Shown here piece after piece: positions 34,679 to 47,700 of a DNA stretch of 64,000 nt. The stretch is from positions 992,001-1,056,000 of the forward strand of contig JAYKKR010000012.1 of the NCBI GenBank assembly GCA_036971615.1, written 5' to 3'. Each line of letters opens with the position of its first letter. Position 1 is the stretch's first letter. The translations under genes were made by a program, and so were the position numbers. The notes beneath the pieces are model-generated. The model was not told the DNA's origin, made no database searches, and worked only from the letters and a program-made list of their open reading frames with translations. The DNA is from Amyloporia xantha (Eukaryota > Basidiomycota > Agaricomycetes > Polyporales > Adustoporiaceae).

Positions 34679-36373
34679 ACTGATTGGCGCGGAAACGATG
34701 CGTTGCCAGGAGCTTGACAGTAGCTAGTAGTAAATGCGGGCTGTGGGACCGGTGCGTAGTCGGCACTGGGCTGGTCTCAATAATAGAGAAAGCCTGCGAT
34801 TATCCGTGACTCGCCTCGTTCACAATGCACAAGAGCGTGGGTTCCACTTGAGGGCCGAATGAACTCTCGGATGCCATGCAATATGCAATTGGAAGAAATG
34901 GATGTATTGAAATAAATGACATGCCAGTGTACCATGTTAGTGCACACTGCTCCGGATGCCACTAGACCCTAAAGAAAACATGCGGAATTCATTTGGTGTG
35001 TTGTATTGTAATCAAAGCAATCCTCATGGTCCTGTCAGACATCTTGGATTCTGTCAACGCAGCATGATGATTCAGAGGGTAACTAGGGCGGGACAAAAAG
35101 CGCACTGACCAAGGCTGACCGTGTTGAATAGTAAGCAAAATAACATCCACATGCGCAGTATACACCAGCATGAACAGAGATGGTTCAAAGAAAGAAATAT
35201 AGTACTACGGTCTTCCCGCGATGCATAGAAAAGCAAAGCTAGCGACTCGACGTTGTTTAGCGCTCATTCCAGTTCTATCATTCGAGCTCACGTGCACAGG
35301 CGCCGGCGCCCTCTCCTCTGCTCAACTCTACAAGACTTGAAAGTCTGTTGCATATTATTCGCGTGGATAGTGCCTTTTCCTTCAGCGTGCCAGCATGCTC
35401 TGTGGAAATCCAAGTAATCAAGCTATGGGAGTCCTTTTGGTGCCGTAGAGTGCGAACTCCCATGATCAGGACACGCTGGAATTTCTTCCTGGTAAGTGAA
35501 GACCAGGACCTCATCGTCGCGTTCGTTCTGGTCTTCGTTAGCCATGACTGTCGAATATTCTCTACCTGATATAGAGATGGCATACGCGACGCCAAATTTC
35601 TTTCAAAACAAGTAGCAACGGCCCGTGCAAGAATAGTCACTGGCGTCGCACTGGACCTTTGCTGTTTTGGCACTAGCCTCCTATGCCGCAACAAGAGTAG
35701 AGAGGCACAATCACCGTTGCAAATACGACATGATTATACGACAAGGACAGTGCTTTCCTGGTAAGGTATTCCCAAAATACGAGATGCATCTGTAAGTACA
35801 GCCAACTCTTGGAAGATGGTACTCGAATACGGTCGCTCACGCACAGCAGAGTCAGTATATGCAGACATCAATGCATAAGTCTGACATTGACACTTCGCTG
35901 AGACAGAAAGGAACAGTGCGGCGTCCATACCCCTAGAGGAGGGCCGTGAATAAAGATCCCACATGCGAACAAGAAGACTCGTCCTGACCAATGTACGGAC
36001 TGAGTGCTAGTTATTTTAAATTTCCAGACGCCCGGCCTCAATCCTCTATTTTTAGCTACTGTCTCTAGTCCCCCTTGCGTGATTTACTCCTAAAGGCCAG
36101 CGCACATCGGCTCCACAGTTGCTGGGACTTTCTTTCATATTTCGTGGTTGTCCCTCTCATGAGCAGGCCTGACCCTCTTTGACCGTCCTTACCCTTGGTC
36201 AAGTGGTCCCTGACCTTGACGACTGTTAGCTTGCCAACAGGGAATGGACTCTGATTATTCGTTTTGCAAGCAAACAGCTAATACCATCCATCGGCATATC
36301 GCGATTTCCCACAAGCCGCAGTATCTTCGATCACCGCGATAATGTGGCCGTCGTGAGGCCACGCGGAGGAATG
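34679..36373. other. 1.7-kb gene-poor region
   Basis: Open frames of up to 138 codons occur on the minus strand (35278-35694) without family-like features. A 41-codon frame at 35423-35545 (minus, MANEDQNERDDEV) is acidic and could be a micro-ORF or an exon; unsupported. Confidence 0.4.
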
Positions 36374-36379
36374 TATAAA
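36374..36379 (+). promoter_or_regulatory. TATA box of the PLC-like gene
   Basis: TATAAA 104 bp upstream of the ATG at 36483, preceded by GC-rich DNA; a normal fungal core-promoter position. Confidence 0.55.
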
Positions 36380-36482
36380 GGTAAGCCTCGTGAAAGGCCA
36401 CGACCCGCGTCCTTCACGCAATCGTCTCGTCTATTCCTCGTCTCTGTTCGCATCTATTTCCTTCAAGCACCCCCACAGAATA

Positions 36483-37858
36483 ATGGGTCAAGGCGGCATC
36501 CTGTTGCTCGTCAATGGCACGCCGTACGACTGGTACTTGACATACGTACATAGTCACCAAATGAACTCGTGGCCTTTCGATAATCAACCCACAGTCCCGG
36601 CATGTATGTCCTCTCGCCATGATCATTGGCTCTGATGCTGACGTCGAGTGCAGATACCTCGATCAGAGTTTACATTGAGTGGAACGAACATATCGATTAC
36701 AATCACAAGGAAGACAGTGCGGAAGCCACTTTCGCGCTTGCGGACACACCTTATTCGTTCCAGATCCAGGCTCGTTATCGCTACCTGCAGGTCGAACTCC
36801 AATCCATCGAGACCGCGGGTAACGCCCAAGGCAGCACGATCGGGCTTGGATGGAGCCACGACGGGATTATGCCATTCATCCTCTCCGGCAGAGAGGGCAA
36901 CTTCTCTTCTACTAATCCTCCTCCCGCGTGGATGCAGAGCAACCTAGCGACCCTCGGACCCCTCAGCCTCCGTCAACTCTGCATTCCTGGCTCGCACGAC
37001 GCGGGGATGTACGAGCTTACCGGGCACACTGCCTTCGGCGATAGGTTCAACACGCAGACGCAGAAATGCTCGATTGGCGACCAGCTGAGGTTCGGATCGC
37101 GTTATTTTGACTGTCGGCCCGTCATCAGTAAAGGAAGCTACCTATCAGGCCACTACTCCCACGTGCCAGAGCTGCTCGGCTGGCAGGGCGCGGACGGAGA
37201 ATCATTCCAAGATATCATTAACGAGGTCAATGAGTTCACTGCCACGAACAAGGAGCTCGTTATCCTCAACCTGTCACACGACCTCAATACCGACACAGGT
37301 CGCGACTACCGTTCCTTGAATCAGGAGGAGTGGAACGGGCTCTTTGAGCAGCTGACGGAGATCAGAGACTTGTTCCCCATGCCACCCGATCTGCCTAATG
37401 GTGACCTGACTCAGTTGCCGCTCAGTCAGTTCATAGGCGATGAGCGCGCAGCCGTCGTCGTCATCATCCAGCCGGACGACGCGAACGTTGTGCTCAGCGA
37501 GTACGCGCTGTGCGGCTTCTACATCTACGGCCAGCTGAACGCGTACAACTCCTACTCCGACACGAGTGACCTCCCTCGGATGTCGAGCGACCAGATCGCG
37601 AAGATGCGCGCGCAGAAGACGTCCCCGGACGCGCAGGAGTTCCTCCTCTCGTGGACACTCACTCAGAGCGACGTCGACACGGTGACTGGCCATCCGACCA
37701 TCCTCGAGCTGGCTGCCAAGGCCCATCCGGCTCTGTATACTGATGTCTATCCAGCGTGCTCGCGGGATACGTTCCCGAACATCATATTTTTGGATGCTTG
37801 GGACAGCTCGAATCCGACGGCGTTGGCGATGGCCATCAACCACACGGTGAATGCTTGA
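36483..37858 (+). CDS. PLC-like phosphodiesterase (PI-PLC X-domain family)
   Basis: Exons 36483-36603 and 36654-37858 around a 50-nt intron give 441 aa. After an N-terminal beta-sandwich-like part (MGQGGILLLVNGTPYDW) the catalytic TIM-barrel half starts at about residue 160: LCIPGSHDAGMY carries the first catalytic His, FGSRYFDCRPV and LSGHYSHVPELLGW the second His region, and NKELVILNLSHD follows. These are the landmarks of the fungal PLC-like phosphodiesterases related to bacterial PI-PLC, which cleave phosphoinositide or GPI-type bonds without calcium. No signal peptide is seen, so a cytosolic place is likely. The N-terminal domain without a secretion signal is common in mushroom members. 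Substrate is not predictable. Confidence 0.85.
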
Positions 37859-38319
37859 TGCTTGGCGTGGTGAAGGATGGGGGCAGCTTATAACTGCCCC
37901 GATGTCTTCGAAGGGACTAGTGTACGTTGTATCACACACTTCATGGCTTGGTAGGGCCTCCGTTTGTATGTATAATACTCTCGCTTGTCAATATTATATC
38001 ACTGTCTGAGTTCTCGCGTCATCAATTCAATTTCTGCACACTACATGCAGGTCGGGACTAGTAATGCGAGTTCTGCAGAAGCGAGGACACTGCTATGATT
38101 AGATGGATGAGAATGCGGCGGCGGCCTGAAGGGATATAAGATGGAGTGACTCGAGTTCATGCTCGGAAAACGGTACTGAGATTGACTTTATGACGATGGC
38201 GGAGAACAACACAGCTATTCAAAACGCAGCAACGGACAGCAAATTTCGATGGATGATGCTACATGGGTTGCAAAATGACAAAAAAACTAGGATACATACT
38301 ATGTCCATCCACGACGTCG
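37859..38319. other. convergent 3' intergenic region
   Basis: Lies between the 3' ends of the PLC-like gene (plus) and the Sld7-like gene (minus). Nothing else seen. Confidence 0.5.
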
Positions 38320-39742
38320 CTACCTACCGTTGGGTAGACCTGCTTGATCACCGCTGAGGATGTATAGCTTGGCGTGCGCATCCACCAGCTTAAATACCGA
38401 CCAGAGGTCAACAGGGACCGTGCGCATCTTCGTCCTCTTTTGATCGACACAGCATGTCAACAGGCTGCGAAAGTGAGAGAATGAAAGGCTCAGTCACCAG
38501 AGCAAAGCAAGCACCGCGGTAAATATTTTGGTATAGGTCGTGAAATTCTTCATGTTGCTTGGTAATAGAATGATCGGCAAGACAGCGTACAACGGCTTGC
38601 TTAATTACCTGGAACGCATGCCCCTGTGGTCAGAAGACGGAACGGAACAGGCGGAAAGCCCCTTACCATCTTGTTCGCTTTTTCCCTCTCCTCCGGTGGT
38701 TGTGGCTCTGTGTCGACTGCACCGAAGATGTTCGCGTTTTGGCCTATGTCCGGGATCGAATCCGCACGGTGAGGGAGTTTTGGCACTTTGAACTCGCCCT
38801 TCTTCCCTTCCTTCCCAGTTGCTCGGAGTTCAAGCGCTGGTTTCGGTAAACGCGTCATGGTCTCCCTTGCTTTCCTTAGCGTCTCCGCGTCGTCACCATT
38901 ATCCCGAGCCTTGCCCTTGCCTTTGCCATTCCCCGCTCTACTCTGCTTTTCCTCTCCGGCAGGTGACAGGTCGCGTTTCCGCTTCGCACTCCCAACAGCA
39001 TTTCCAGGAGGAACCCGCGGCGTGGGGTCATCCGGTCTTGGTCGTGGGGGCAGGGGGGTGGGAGGAGGGCCAGGAAGAATGCGTGCAGCAAGAAGACGGA
39101 TCGGTCTGCTCGGAGACGTGGACGTCGATGGAGCATCAATTATATTATCGGAAATATTCGTTACTCCTGGAGATAACTGGGCATATATTAGAATGTCGGT
39201 GGCACTGGGATCGTCTGGACGTGCCCATATAAACGAGGTGTTCCATGCGACGCGTGACTGGACCACTTACCGCTGTCGCTCAGGCTCACCCGAGCACCGT
39301 ACTCACTCCTTCCATTCGCTGACATGCTGCCTTCGAGGCAAAAGATAGTCTCGAAGTACCTCCTGCTCAGTGCCGCTTGTGGATGTATGTCCCTTCGTCA
39401 CCGCCGCTCACTCATCAGCGTCAGTGCTTATGTAGACCACACTTAAACTTACAAGCTTACAGCACCAATGCTTTTCTCGTCCATCCATACTTCTGACAGC
39501 TTCACCGTTCCAAGGAAGTGCAGGCTTGGTCGACCGCGCATACTCTCCAATGCGAGCGCGAGTGGATTGTTCAGTAGATCCACACCTGATCCATTAGCAG
39601 CGTGTGATGCTTTGTCTGACTCCGCATTTTGTAGCGCAGCTGTGAAGCTGAGTCCGTCCAGGAGCATGTGCGAATCGGGGAGGGAGAGTGCGCCACGGTA
39701 AAGCAGACGATGAGTAGATTGAGTAGAAGGTTTCGTGTCCAT
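38320..39742 (-). CDS. Sld7-like DNA replication protein
   Basis: Multi-exon on the minus strand. Exon 1 (39742-39455) begins MDTKPSTQSTHRLLYRG and holds LLDGLSFTAAL and PSLHFLGTVKLSEVW; exon 2 holds GTEQEVLRDYLLPRRQHVSEWK; the next (to about 38666) ATDILIYAQLSPGVTN and a charged linker KRKRDLS...KGKGKARDNGDD; the last two encode HAFQVIKQAVVRCL, HEEFHDLYQNIYRGACFALR, then after an intron TKMRTVPVDLWSVFKLVDAHAKLY. The final block matches my memory of the Sld7 C-terminal domain, in which an EFxxxYxxxYRGxxFALR core is followed by LVxxHxKLY. Sld7 works with Sld3 in origin firing and stabilises it. The splice sites were chosen by frame and consensus, not proven. Confidence 0.55.
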
Positions 39743-40388
39743 GAGGTGTATAGTAGCGGAGGATTTACACCAGCAGTTCAGCACAGTTCAAGACAGTTCA
39801 CTCAGCAGATATTCACTCGGCGTGGAATGGTGAATCAAAGTCGACAAATAGAGCCTGCAGGTGGCTGTTCGACTTGAGTCGATCCAGACGCGTCGCGCCT
39901 TGTCGCGTGTAGTCGCGGTCACGTGTCTATCATGCAGAGTCTAGCCAGATTCTGAATTCTGATGAGGTTGCTGTTACAATACAACATTGTTTTGTGCAAG
40001 ACCTCGATGTCGAAGATCCACCATTTTACACTGGATCAGTATTCGGGCTATCATTTTGCCATCGTTGCTTTATTCGGACGATAGCGCTTCCTGCTCGGGC
40101 TGCTGTTCAATTGTCCAAATGTGATGCAAAGGTCCGAGCAACGCTTTGACTGTGGCGTTCCAGTCCGAATGCTTATATATAAGAGAAAGGTATGTAACAC
40201 GTAACCGGTGTACATGTCTCATCCAGTTCTGTAGAGCAGGGAGCTTGGTCAACATGTCTTCTCATAGTGTGCGTGCGACCATTTCAATCGAGGCTGTGGA
40301 CTAAAACATCCTGTTCTAGACCTCTCGTCAGCCCACTTCAAATAAACCTAAAAGAGGGACAGAAGAGCGGCCCCATCGTGAAAGCGGC
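39743..40388. other. intergenic
   Basis: Divergent promoter region between the Sld7-like gene (minus) and the next gene (plus). No repeat or RNA gene seen. Confidence 0.45.
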
Positions 40389-41017
40389 ATGCACTCGACT
40401 CACACACCGTTTACTGGCATGAACGAGGCCCGTGACAGCGATGATGAATATACGCTCACGGCCTTCGGCGACATCTCGTTGACAGCAGACTATGAGGCAC
40501 CTACACCAAGCGCAGCAAAACCGTCTCTGCGTCCCAAGCTTCGCCGACCCTCGGTGCCTAGTAGGCGTCGCAGGCTCCTCAAGGACAATGCCGAGGAAGA
40601 AGGGTCGGTACGTACTCGGCAGCCTCTGACGTTCCAGATACCGAGTAGATTGTGCCATTGCAGTTTCCCAAGTCATCATTTCTGTCTCACGTCCGAGGAC
40701 AGTCGGAATCTATATCCTCGACGGACGATTTCCGGACTTTGTTGCAAACGCTCAAGGAGAAACGTAAGTCGCTGCATGGCTCGCCTTCTCGAGGACACGG
40801 CCACGGCACGGGTGATGCACACAGCTTACAAGAGTCCCCTAATGGACACTTGCCCTCTGTACCATTTGCTGCCGGTAGAAGAGGGCAGCGGAAGGATAAA
40901 TCAAGTCTCAGCAAGCTCTCATGCTGTCCCACAAGCCCTCAGGCTCTTTCGCAGGAGTCTCAAGTTCGCCATCGAGACGAGCGCACTCAGGTTGGCGGAC
41001 AGAGTCTAGCCGAATAA
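40389..41017 (+). CDS. small hypothetical protein
   Basis: Exon 1 40389-40607 (start possibly the second ATG at 40419, MNEARDSDDEYTLTAFGDIS) joins exon 2 at 40664 across a 56-nt intron. Exon 2 reads FPKSSFLSHVRGQSESISS and DDFRTLLQTLKEK. A strong GTAAGT donor at about 40763 gives a possible third intron, and then the end would be YHLLPVEEGS...LKFAIETSALRLADRV instead of the read-through end; both are open. Rich in Arg/Ser/Pro with a short helix. No domain recognised. Confidence 0.5.
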
Positions 41018-41427
41018 CTGCGTCCACGACGTGTAGTCGTATGAAGTAGCATGTACAGTACAAGTTGAATGTACATTTCGAGATTACCATGGTACCGACG
41101 CTGAGGCGCTAGAGGCGGGATCTGCTTTAATAGGTAGTGTCTTCCTAATGTAGATGGAATCACATGATTGCCCTTGCCCGCCTTCAAGTTTCTACCCGCC
41201 ACTTCCCCTGTCCCTTCATCCTGCCATCCCCTATCTTTCCTCGTTTTCGTCGTTGTCTGCGCCAGTGGCAGCATCTCATTACTGTCGGTATTCCGAATAG
41301 GGGTATCATCTGTGTAGTAACCGCCTTGCTTACCTAAGTATCCCCTATTGAGCATACGCGTTCTCATCCGACGGGCTGTCCGCCTCGCGGCTCTGCACTT
41401 TTGCGGACACATGTCCTTGATCTCCAT
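40987..41427 (-). CDS. possible small basic hypothetical protein
   Basis: An ATG at 41427 opens MEIKDMCPQKCRAARRTARR, an Arg-rich N-terminus, with a hydrophilic middle (GYYTDDTPIRNTDSNE). A GTAAGC donor inside may shorten it. It would be divergent to the gene at 41622. There is no family evidence, and the overlap with the end of the preceding gene speaks against the full length. Confidence 0.3.
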   Translation of the reverse strand: MEIKDMCPQKCRAARRTARRMRTRMLNRGYLGKQGGYYTDDTPIRNTDSNEMLPLAQTTTKTRKDRGWQDEGTGEVAGRNLKAGKGNHVIPSTLGRHYLLKQIPPLAPQRRYHGNLEMYIQLVLYMLLHTTTRRGRSYSARLCPPT

Positions 41428-41621
41428 TCGATAAGCCTCGACCGTTGCTTGACCTTACCTTGTCTTGCACCACCTCCGACCGGCCCAGATTCCAGGCGGA
41501 GGCGGTGTCATCCTGAGTAGGCAAGCGGTCGCCACTCTCAGCCACTCCAATTGTCCCTCCTTTGTTTCAAGTTCATATCTGTTTTTTTGCTTCCACCATC
41601 TCCGCTCTTAGTCGTCCTGCG

Positions 41622-43458
41622 ATGTCTGTCGACAGTGCAGACGCTGATGTGGTCGCTCAGGAGTGGGAGATTGTTCCGACAGACTGGTGGAAGGTGTCGT
41701 TTCGCCGTGTCCCCTGGAGCTTTCCTGGAACAGCAAGCAGACAGCGGCGCTCGCGCACGCCGTCTCTGAAACCGATTGCCAGCGGCTCTGGCGTCCATGC
41801 ACGGCCACCACATTACCACGACCTCCTTTATCGGACAAGACGTAGGGAATGGATAGAGAGGGTCTCGCAGACGGAGCTGGAGCTGAGCGCGGGTCTTCCA
41901 GGTGTGCGGTGTGCGGAGCAGGCCATCAGGTCGTACGAGGTAGACGTTGGCATCCATTCTCTCATCGACAGCCCACCTGCAGATGACCGACCGTTGTTCA
42001 TGGGGAGATAGAGGAGGAGGAGCTTGCGCTCGCACAGAAACGTTGGAACGACGAGGTGCACAAGTTGTTAGGCGGCGTGATGGCACAGTTGTCGATTTCG
42101 ATAGATCACCCGTTGTCACCAGGCCCCGACAGCAAGATGTGGGACCTCGGGGCATTGGACAGCCCACTCTCGTCGTCGAGCGGGTCTGACGTGGACCAGG
42201 CCGACTCGGAGCTGTCGGTCGAGTCAGATCCCCTGCCTACGACACCTCGCGCCCCCTATTCGCGGCTACCACACCCGTTTGCCGGCGACGAGGTCGCTGC
42301 GCCGCACCCGAGCAAGCCACTCAATGCAGCAGCGATGTCCTTTGTGCCCTCGGCGCCAACGCCTTCGCCCGATACCTCCGCATCTACATCGACCAGCTCA
42401 CGCTCATCGAACTCGGACCCACATTCTCCGTCACCGACGCATGAGTTCGCCTTCCCGTCGCTGTGTGCCGACAACCCCGCTGCATCGCCCGCCGCGCGAA
42501 AGCGCTCCCTTTACTACAGAAGGACGGTGACGGCTTCTATCACCCCATTGACGGCGCGGAGAACAGAAGTGACAGCCACACCTCCAATCACAGCACTACT
42601 CCCCGCCGCCCTTCTGCGGATCTATTGCCAGCCTTTCTCGCAGACGGTGCAAGTGCCAGCCGTACCCGAGTCCGGAACACATCGCGTACCAGGGAGATTG
42701 TGGATCGACTGCGTTCGGGACGTTGGAGCGGCAAGAAGGCCGCTGCTAAGACAAGCAAGGACTTGGGTGAATCGCCTTCCACTGACGTCAGCACCGCTCC
42801 TGTCCCGGAAACCAAGTCTAGGGGGAAATCGAGGGAGAAGACCGCGGAGGCGGGTACAGCTGGAGGAGAAGAGCAGGCCTTGGAGGGCGATGGCTGGATC
42901 CGTAGTATAGCCTCCGAATTGGCTCAGGCCGCCGACGACGGCTGGATTGCTGGACCGCCGTCACCTCCGTCCGCCCCTTTCACCAAGAACCCCCAGACCA
43001 CGTCCACACCTCCCCGTACGAACGGACACAAGCGTGCGTCGAAGCATGGGCACAAGCGTTCTGCCAGCAGTACGAGTTCTCTCACCGGTTCTGCCGGCTC
43101 AGGCTCGAGCGCGTCGTTCTCGCCTGCGACACCGCTCTCAAGCTTCAGCTCCAACATTGGGCCGCATACACCGCCCAGCGCCGCATCGGCGTTCTTCCCC
43201 TCCGCACCCGTGATGCCACTGTCGCCGAACAGTCTGGCCCCGCCACCCCCGTCTGTTGCCCAGTATATGCAGGCGCATATACAGCAGGTCCAGGCGCAGC
43301 AGTGGCAGATGCACGCACAACGCATCAATGCGGCGGCTCTTACTTATTACAGCCCCGTGGCTATGTATCAGCCGTACGGACCTATGATCCCTGGGGCACA
43401 GCCGGCGATGTATGGCACCGGTGCGAAGGGGGTAGGACTGATGGGTGTGCGGTGGTAA
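41622..43458 (+). CDS. Ser/Pro/Gln-rich hypothetical protein, frame broken twice
   Basis: Starts MSVDSADADVVAQEWEIVP at 41622. The N-terminal part is a conserved-looking helix region (YHDLLYRTRRREWIERV, VRCAEQAIRSYE), followed by ELALAQKRWNDEVHKLL, then a long Ser/Pro-rich part (SMDS-type and SPSPTHEFAFPSL), KKDGDGFYHPI and a Gln-rich end (QYMQAHIQQVQAQQWQMHAQ, then YQPYGPMIPGAQPAMY). To read it as one protein the frame must move by one missing base at 42002-42005 (G run) and again at 42520-42521 (A run). Both steps are minus one in homopolymers, as in the transposons of this window, so I take them as base-calling errors in an intact gene. Function unknown. Confidence 0.6.
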
Positions 43459-44010
43459 GTTTGGCATATGGCTTGACCACTGGAGTATCGCTCAAGCTAA
43501 TTTTACTTCGTGCAGATGTATTTCTCCCCGATTGTGTCCATCGGACGCATTTTTCCCTTTTTCGTAGTAGTATTTCATTCCTGTATGCTCTCCTCGATGA
43601 ACACTCCTCTGATATGCTTGTTCAATTATTTGGTATGATTAGTTCTATTCGTTGGCAATCGCGAGCTTGTGTGGTTCGCTGTAGACAGTTTTAGTAAGCA
43701 CTGCCCCGGTATGTCTTGCAATCGGACTGTTGTGTGTCTTGTGTTATACATGCAATGTTGTACAGCGAGCAATATATATTGAAATCGTGTATATGTGGGG
43801 GGTGATCGCGATGAGTTCCTGTTGAACTTGCATGTATTTCAATTCCGACCAGATCGGGCGCCGGCAAAGCGTGCGTGAATGGACGACGAGCCACAGCAAT
43901 CAGAGAAGAACAAAGGAAGGTCAAGGGGTGGACATTGGAAGATCACATCAAAATGCGAGAAGAGGTATAAATAGCGTCCGTCGACAACTACACTCTCTGG
44001 CGCTGGTCGC
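43459..44010. other. convergent intergenic region
   Basis: AT-rich 3' region. A TATAAATA at about 43967 lies on the plus strand just past the end of the next gene and may be chance. Confidence 0.45.
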
Positions 44011-44733
44011 TCACCCATCGTCAACGGTGGGGGCTTGGGGAGGGAAGAAGACCCTTGGTCGGCTCAAGTCTTCAGCTTTTGACTCTTCTGTGACCCAGAT
44101 CTCGACGCGCCCACAGCCTGCCTGCTCGAGGAGCCACTCATGCGCGCGGTATTCCACGTCGTCCTCAAAATGTCGCCACGCCATGGCCAGTTCCACGCCA
44201 CGCATCGCCGCTTGCATGGGGTCGCACTCCGGGATTGTTGAACCCGACGGCGGGGTCACGGCCCCTGAATTTGTGGCGGTACTAGCTGTTGGAGAGAGCA
44301 ACGTGGTGGATGAAGATGCGCCGACTACAGTGGCGCCGGACACACTGCCAAGCGACGCCGCAGACTCCGTCGGTAGCGCATGTGGGTATACCGAAGCCGT
44401 CCTGGCGAAACGCGGGTTTGGCCTCACGATTGTCCGCACGGTGTCGTGCTGCACGCCGCGGAAGTGGAACGACTGACAGAGCTCGCATGGCTCCTGTTCT
44501 AGCTCAGGTGCGTAGGCGTCATCGACGAGATCGGACGACCAATTCGAAGACGAAGTCGTCATTGTGTCGGACACGGTGGTCCACGTTCCGGTGTATTCAT
44601 CCGAGCCGCCTGTGAATGGATCAGTATCATCGCGCCACAGTGGCACTGTGCGTGCATCATCGGAATTTGAGCTTCCGGTAGCTTCAGGTGAAGGAGACTG
44701 GAAAGACGACAGTGAGTCATTGTCCCGACACAC
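44011..44733 (-). CDS. hypothetical protein with CxxC motifs
   Basis: One frame of 240 codons from an ATG at 44733 (MCRDNDSLSSFQSPSP). An acidic, Ser/Thr-rich first third is followed by PCELCQSFHFRGVQHD, a low-complexity Ser/Thr/Val stretch, and a conserved-looking helix pair (DPMQAAMRGVELAMAWRHFE, YRAHEWLLEQAGCGRVEIWV). A 14-nt candidate intron is too short, so the true start may be further upstream. No domain recognised; the CxxC may bind metal. Confidence 0.55.
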   Translation of the reverse strand: MCRDNDSLSSFQSPSPEATGSSNSDDARTVPLWRDDTDPFTGGSDEYTGTWTTVSDTMTTSSSNWSSDLVDDAYAPELEQEPCELCQSFHFRGVQHDTVRTIVRPNPRFARTASVYPHALPTESAASLGSVSGATVVGASSSTTLLSPTASTATNSGAVTPPSGSTIPECDPMQAAMRGVELAMAWRHFEDDVEYRAHEWLLEQAGCGRVEIWVTEESKAEDLSRPRVFFPPQAPTVDDG

Positions 44734-47700
44734 ATTGCACTGAAAACACTTACATGAAACCTGACCAGCAGGGAGTTAGCAGGCTGCGCCACAGACGATG
44801 ATGTTAACATCGTATGGAGGCTACTAGTAGATGCGATGTTCTCAACCTGTGGTGAATATTTCTGTCCGTACATGTCGAATTTGCAGAGTAGCTGTGGGAG
44901 GCAAGGCTGCAGTTTCGTCAAAGTACAGGTTCAGAAGAGGTAGTTTGATAGCCACCGTGGTTGATGACCAATCTTATATTGTCTCGTGTGTGTGTGGCTT
45001 TGGTACCGAGGCCACTGGCCACAGCTGCATTGTCCTGCCGTGCTCTGTACGTCATAAAGGATGAGGGCTCCAGCGTCGGCCAGAGTCTTCAATCGCTTGG
45101 TCCATTCGCCCACATGAGCACGATGAATAATGAGCCGAGAAAGATTGCCAAGCATAAGATTCCGTATGACGCCTGTTAAGTTAGTCTTACAGCGATGAAG
45201 TGCCTGAGAATATCTGGTTTGCATGAATGGCTTGCGATCGACGTGACTCAAAAGGCTGCTCGAACTCCGATACGTCTTGGGAGTCTTAAACCGTAGATGA
45301 TTAGGGAAAGACAGCTCGAGCCGTTGATACGCCTAGAGACCAACTTACAAGTATGTTGGCTCGGTGTCGGACCAGCAGGATCAATCAAAGGATTGGGTCA
45401 GCTGGATTGAGCTTACCGACGCTTTGGAGTTGCAATACCACCCCCAGATTAAGGCTACGAACACTCGGGGTTGTAAGATGAATGAGTTACCATGGAACCA
45501 ACAGCCTATCATCTATCGCTCTTAGACGAATGTTGCAAAGAGAATCACAGGTGCCCAACCGTCATGTTGGGTACATAGTCGATGAGATCGCATGATAGCG
45601 CAGAACAGACTATAAATGGTCTCACCGAGTATATCTGTTCGGATCCTTTTCGGATGGAAGGCTACCACTGTTGAACAGATATCTGGACCTTTCTGCGACG
45701 AGGAACACTGCTAGATGAGAAGGCTGTGAGTCTTGGCGATGGGAGCACATCAATGTGGACAAAGACGCTAGATGACAAGGTTGCTGCAGGGAATTTAATG
45801 GATTCAAGTTCATGTTGTCAATCCGCATAGCAACTGCGAAATCAATGCAGATAAACGCTGCGCGTTCAACAGACCGACCTTGGGCAGCAGCTCCCAATCG
45901 GCACCGAGCCATATGCGTATGTAAGTATGAACCTCCAAGTTGAATATGAAGTGCGCTGTCCCTTGAGCCTTGCGGCCAGTGTCCAGCGTACTTTTTAAGA
46001 CCATTTTTCTGACGTGCCGGCTGATATTGGAGAGTGCGTTTCACACGTCAAGTCGACTGCATTTCACCGTCGTATTGCAATTTGCGGTATTCGGTACCTC
46101 AATTCATAGCTACCCTGAGCTGAATAGCTGTCAAAGCTGAGGATTGACGATCGTACCGAAAGGAGACGACAACGTGTCTACGGGATCCGGAACAGGTCTC
46201 CTGTGCAGTCCTGTGGTAATGATCCCTTGACAGTTCTGACAACGACGTACATTGGCCTCTGCATTACGCAGCACCATACCTTCAAGATACAAGCATTTAC
46301 TCCAGCGAGCTCTCAGTCTGTCACACGAAAGTGCGATGCCTTTCCTGACCAAGCAGTGGTAAGGCGATTTTTGGTACGGGCTCACATCCGCCTACATTAC
46401 CTTTACGTATAGGCTAGGATGCTATAACCGTTCATTGTCGTCGTCTTGGTGGGGGGTATTGAAGAGCAGGCACCAAGCAGCTGAGGTACTATGTGTACAC
46501 GGGCAGGTCGCGCTATCAAACCGGGTTTAACCCCAGGAACTTTGTCCCGTGTTCAACCTAGGTTTAACCCTGGTGAAAAAAAAGAGGGTCGGACCTCGGG
46601 ACATCGGACTCTCGGGTTGAGCCAGGGACATTCTCCGTTAGCCCCAGGACAAGGTCGTCAGACCTGCACGTGATCCCGGCCATACCCGTAGATGCCTGTA
46701 CCCGCCTGTACCCGCTGGGCGTCCAGCGATGGATACTACACGTCCCATACAATCGCCACGCACATAGATATGACGGATGAAGGTAATATATTCATTGTGT
46801 AGTGTCACTACCATATCATACAAGGTAGAGCAAGAATGACATCCCTCCCGCCGCTCTGTCTAACCAAGATCAGCCCACGCGTGGAGGGGAAACGAGTCGA
46901 CTCCCAGTCGTGATTTCCTATTCGCGCTGCTGTAATATAACACTATCCGTGCATCAGTATACCGGTCAGGCATGTGGAGAAACGACCGAACCTGATCACG
47001 CTGCGTGAGGGAACAGCCTATCTGCGCCCCCAGTCCTCGGTCAGTGTCACAGGGCTTGTGCTCAGACTCTGACGAACTGAGTTGCGCTACATCACCTGAT
47101 TTTCCATCTTGCCTTATGAGCAATATCCAAGACCAAAAGCATGAAATGTGATAGAACGAAGAATGGCGCGGCTATTCTTCTGAACATGTGAGATGATCAT
47201 CACGCCCCATGCACATAGAATAAACTCACCGTCGTCCGATATAGGGAGTGCGAGATGCGCACGCCAGGCTCATGTGACAATTCTGTGCACCACAATACGA
47301 GCTACACCTGTAGAGAAAATAGAAGTGTGTCAGTCAGACGCAATTACAAGCTCCTGATCATCGTCTGCCAGATGATCAGGGTACTGGTACATGCACCAGG
47401 AGCCGCGAAGCTCGGACCAGACAACAAAATGAATATGCAACAGGAATCATCCGCACAATAAATAAAATCACTCGCGACAAGGAAGAGTGCGCAACAGGAA
47501 AAGATGCATGCATGAGCGACGAAGTGAAAACAGGACTTGGAGGAACAAAATTGGGTGGCTGCCCTTCGCATGGAGTTTTATTTGGCCATGTTTGGCACAC
47601 ACGGTACACGTTCAACGGTCAAGTTCAAGCTGAGTGACAGCACAGGGACAGCATAAATTCTTTCAGTATAATGTAGGATAAACATGATGGTCTATGTAAG

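Noticed and set aside
35278..35694. 138-codon minus-strand gene
   Set aside because: No domain, splice support or homologous copy in the window; composition is not clearly coding.
37274..37939. 221-codon minus-strand frame
   Set aside because: Shadow of the PLC-like gene, which has the catalytic His motifs on plus.
46510..46720. Small DNA transposon around the GGTTTAACC palindromes
   Set aside because: No matching ends or target duplication could be found.
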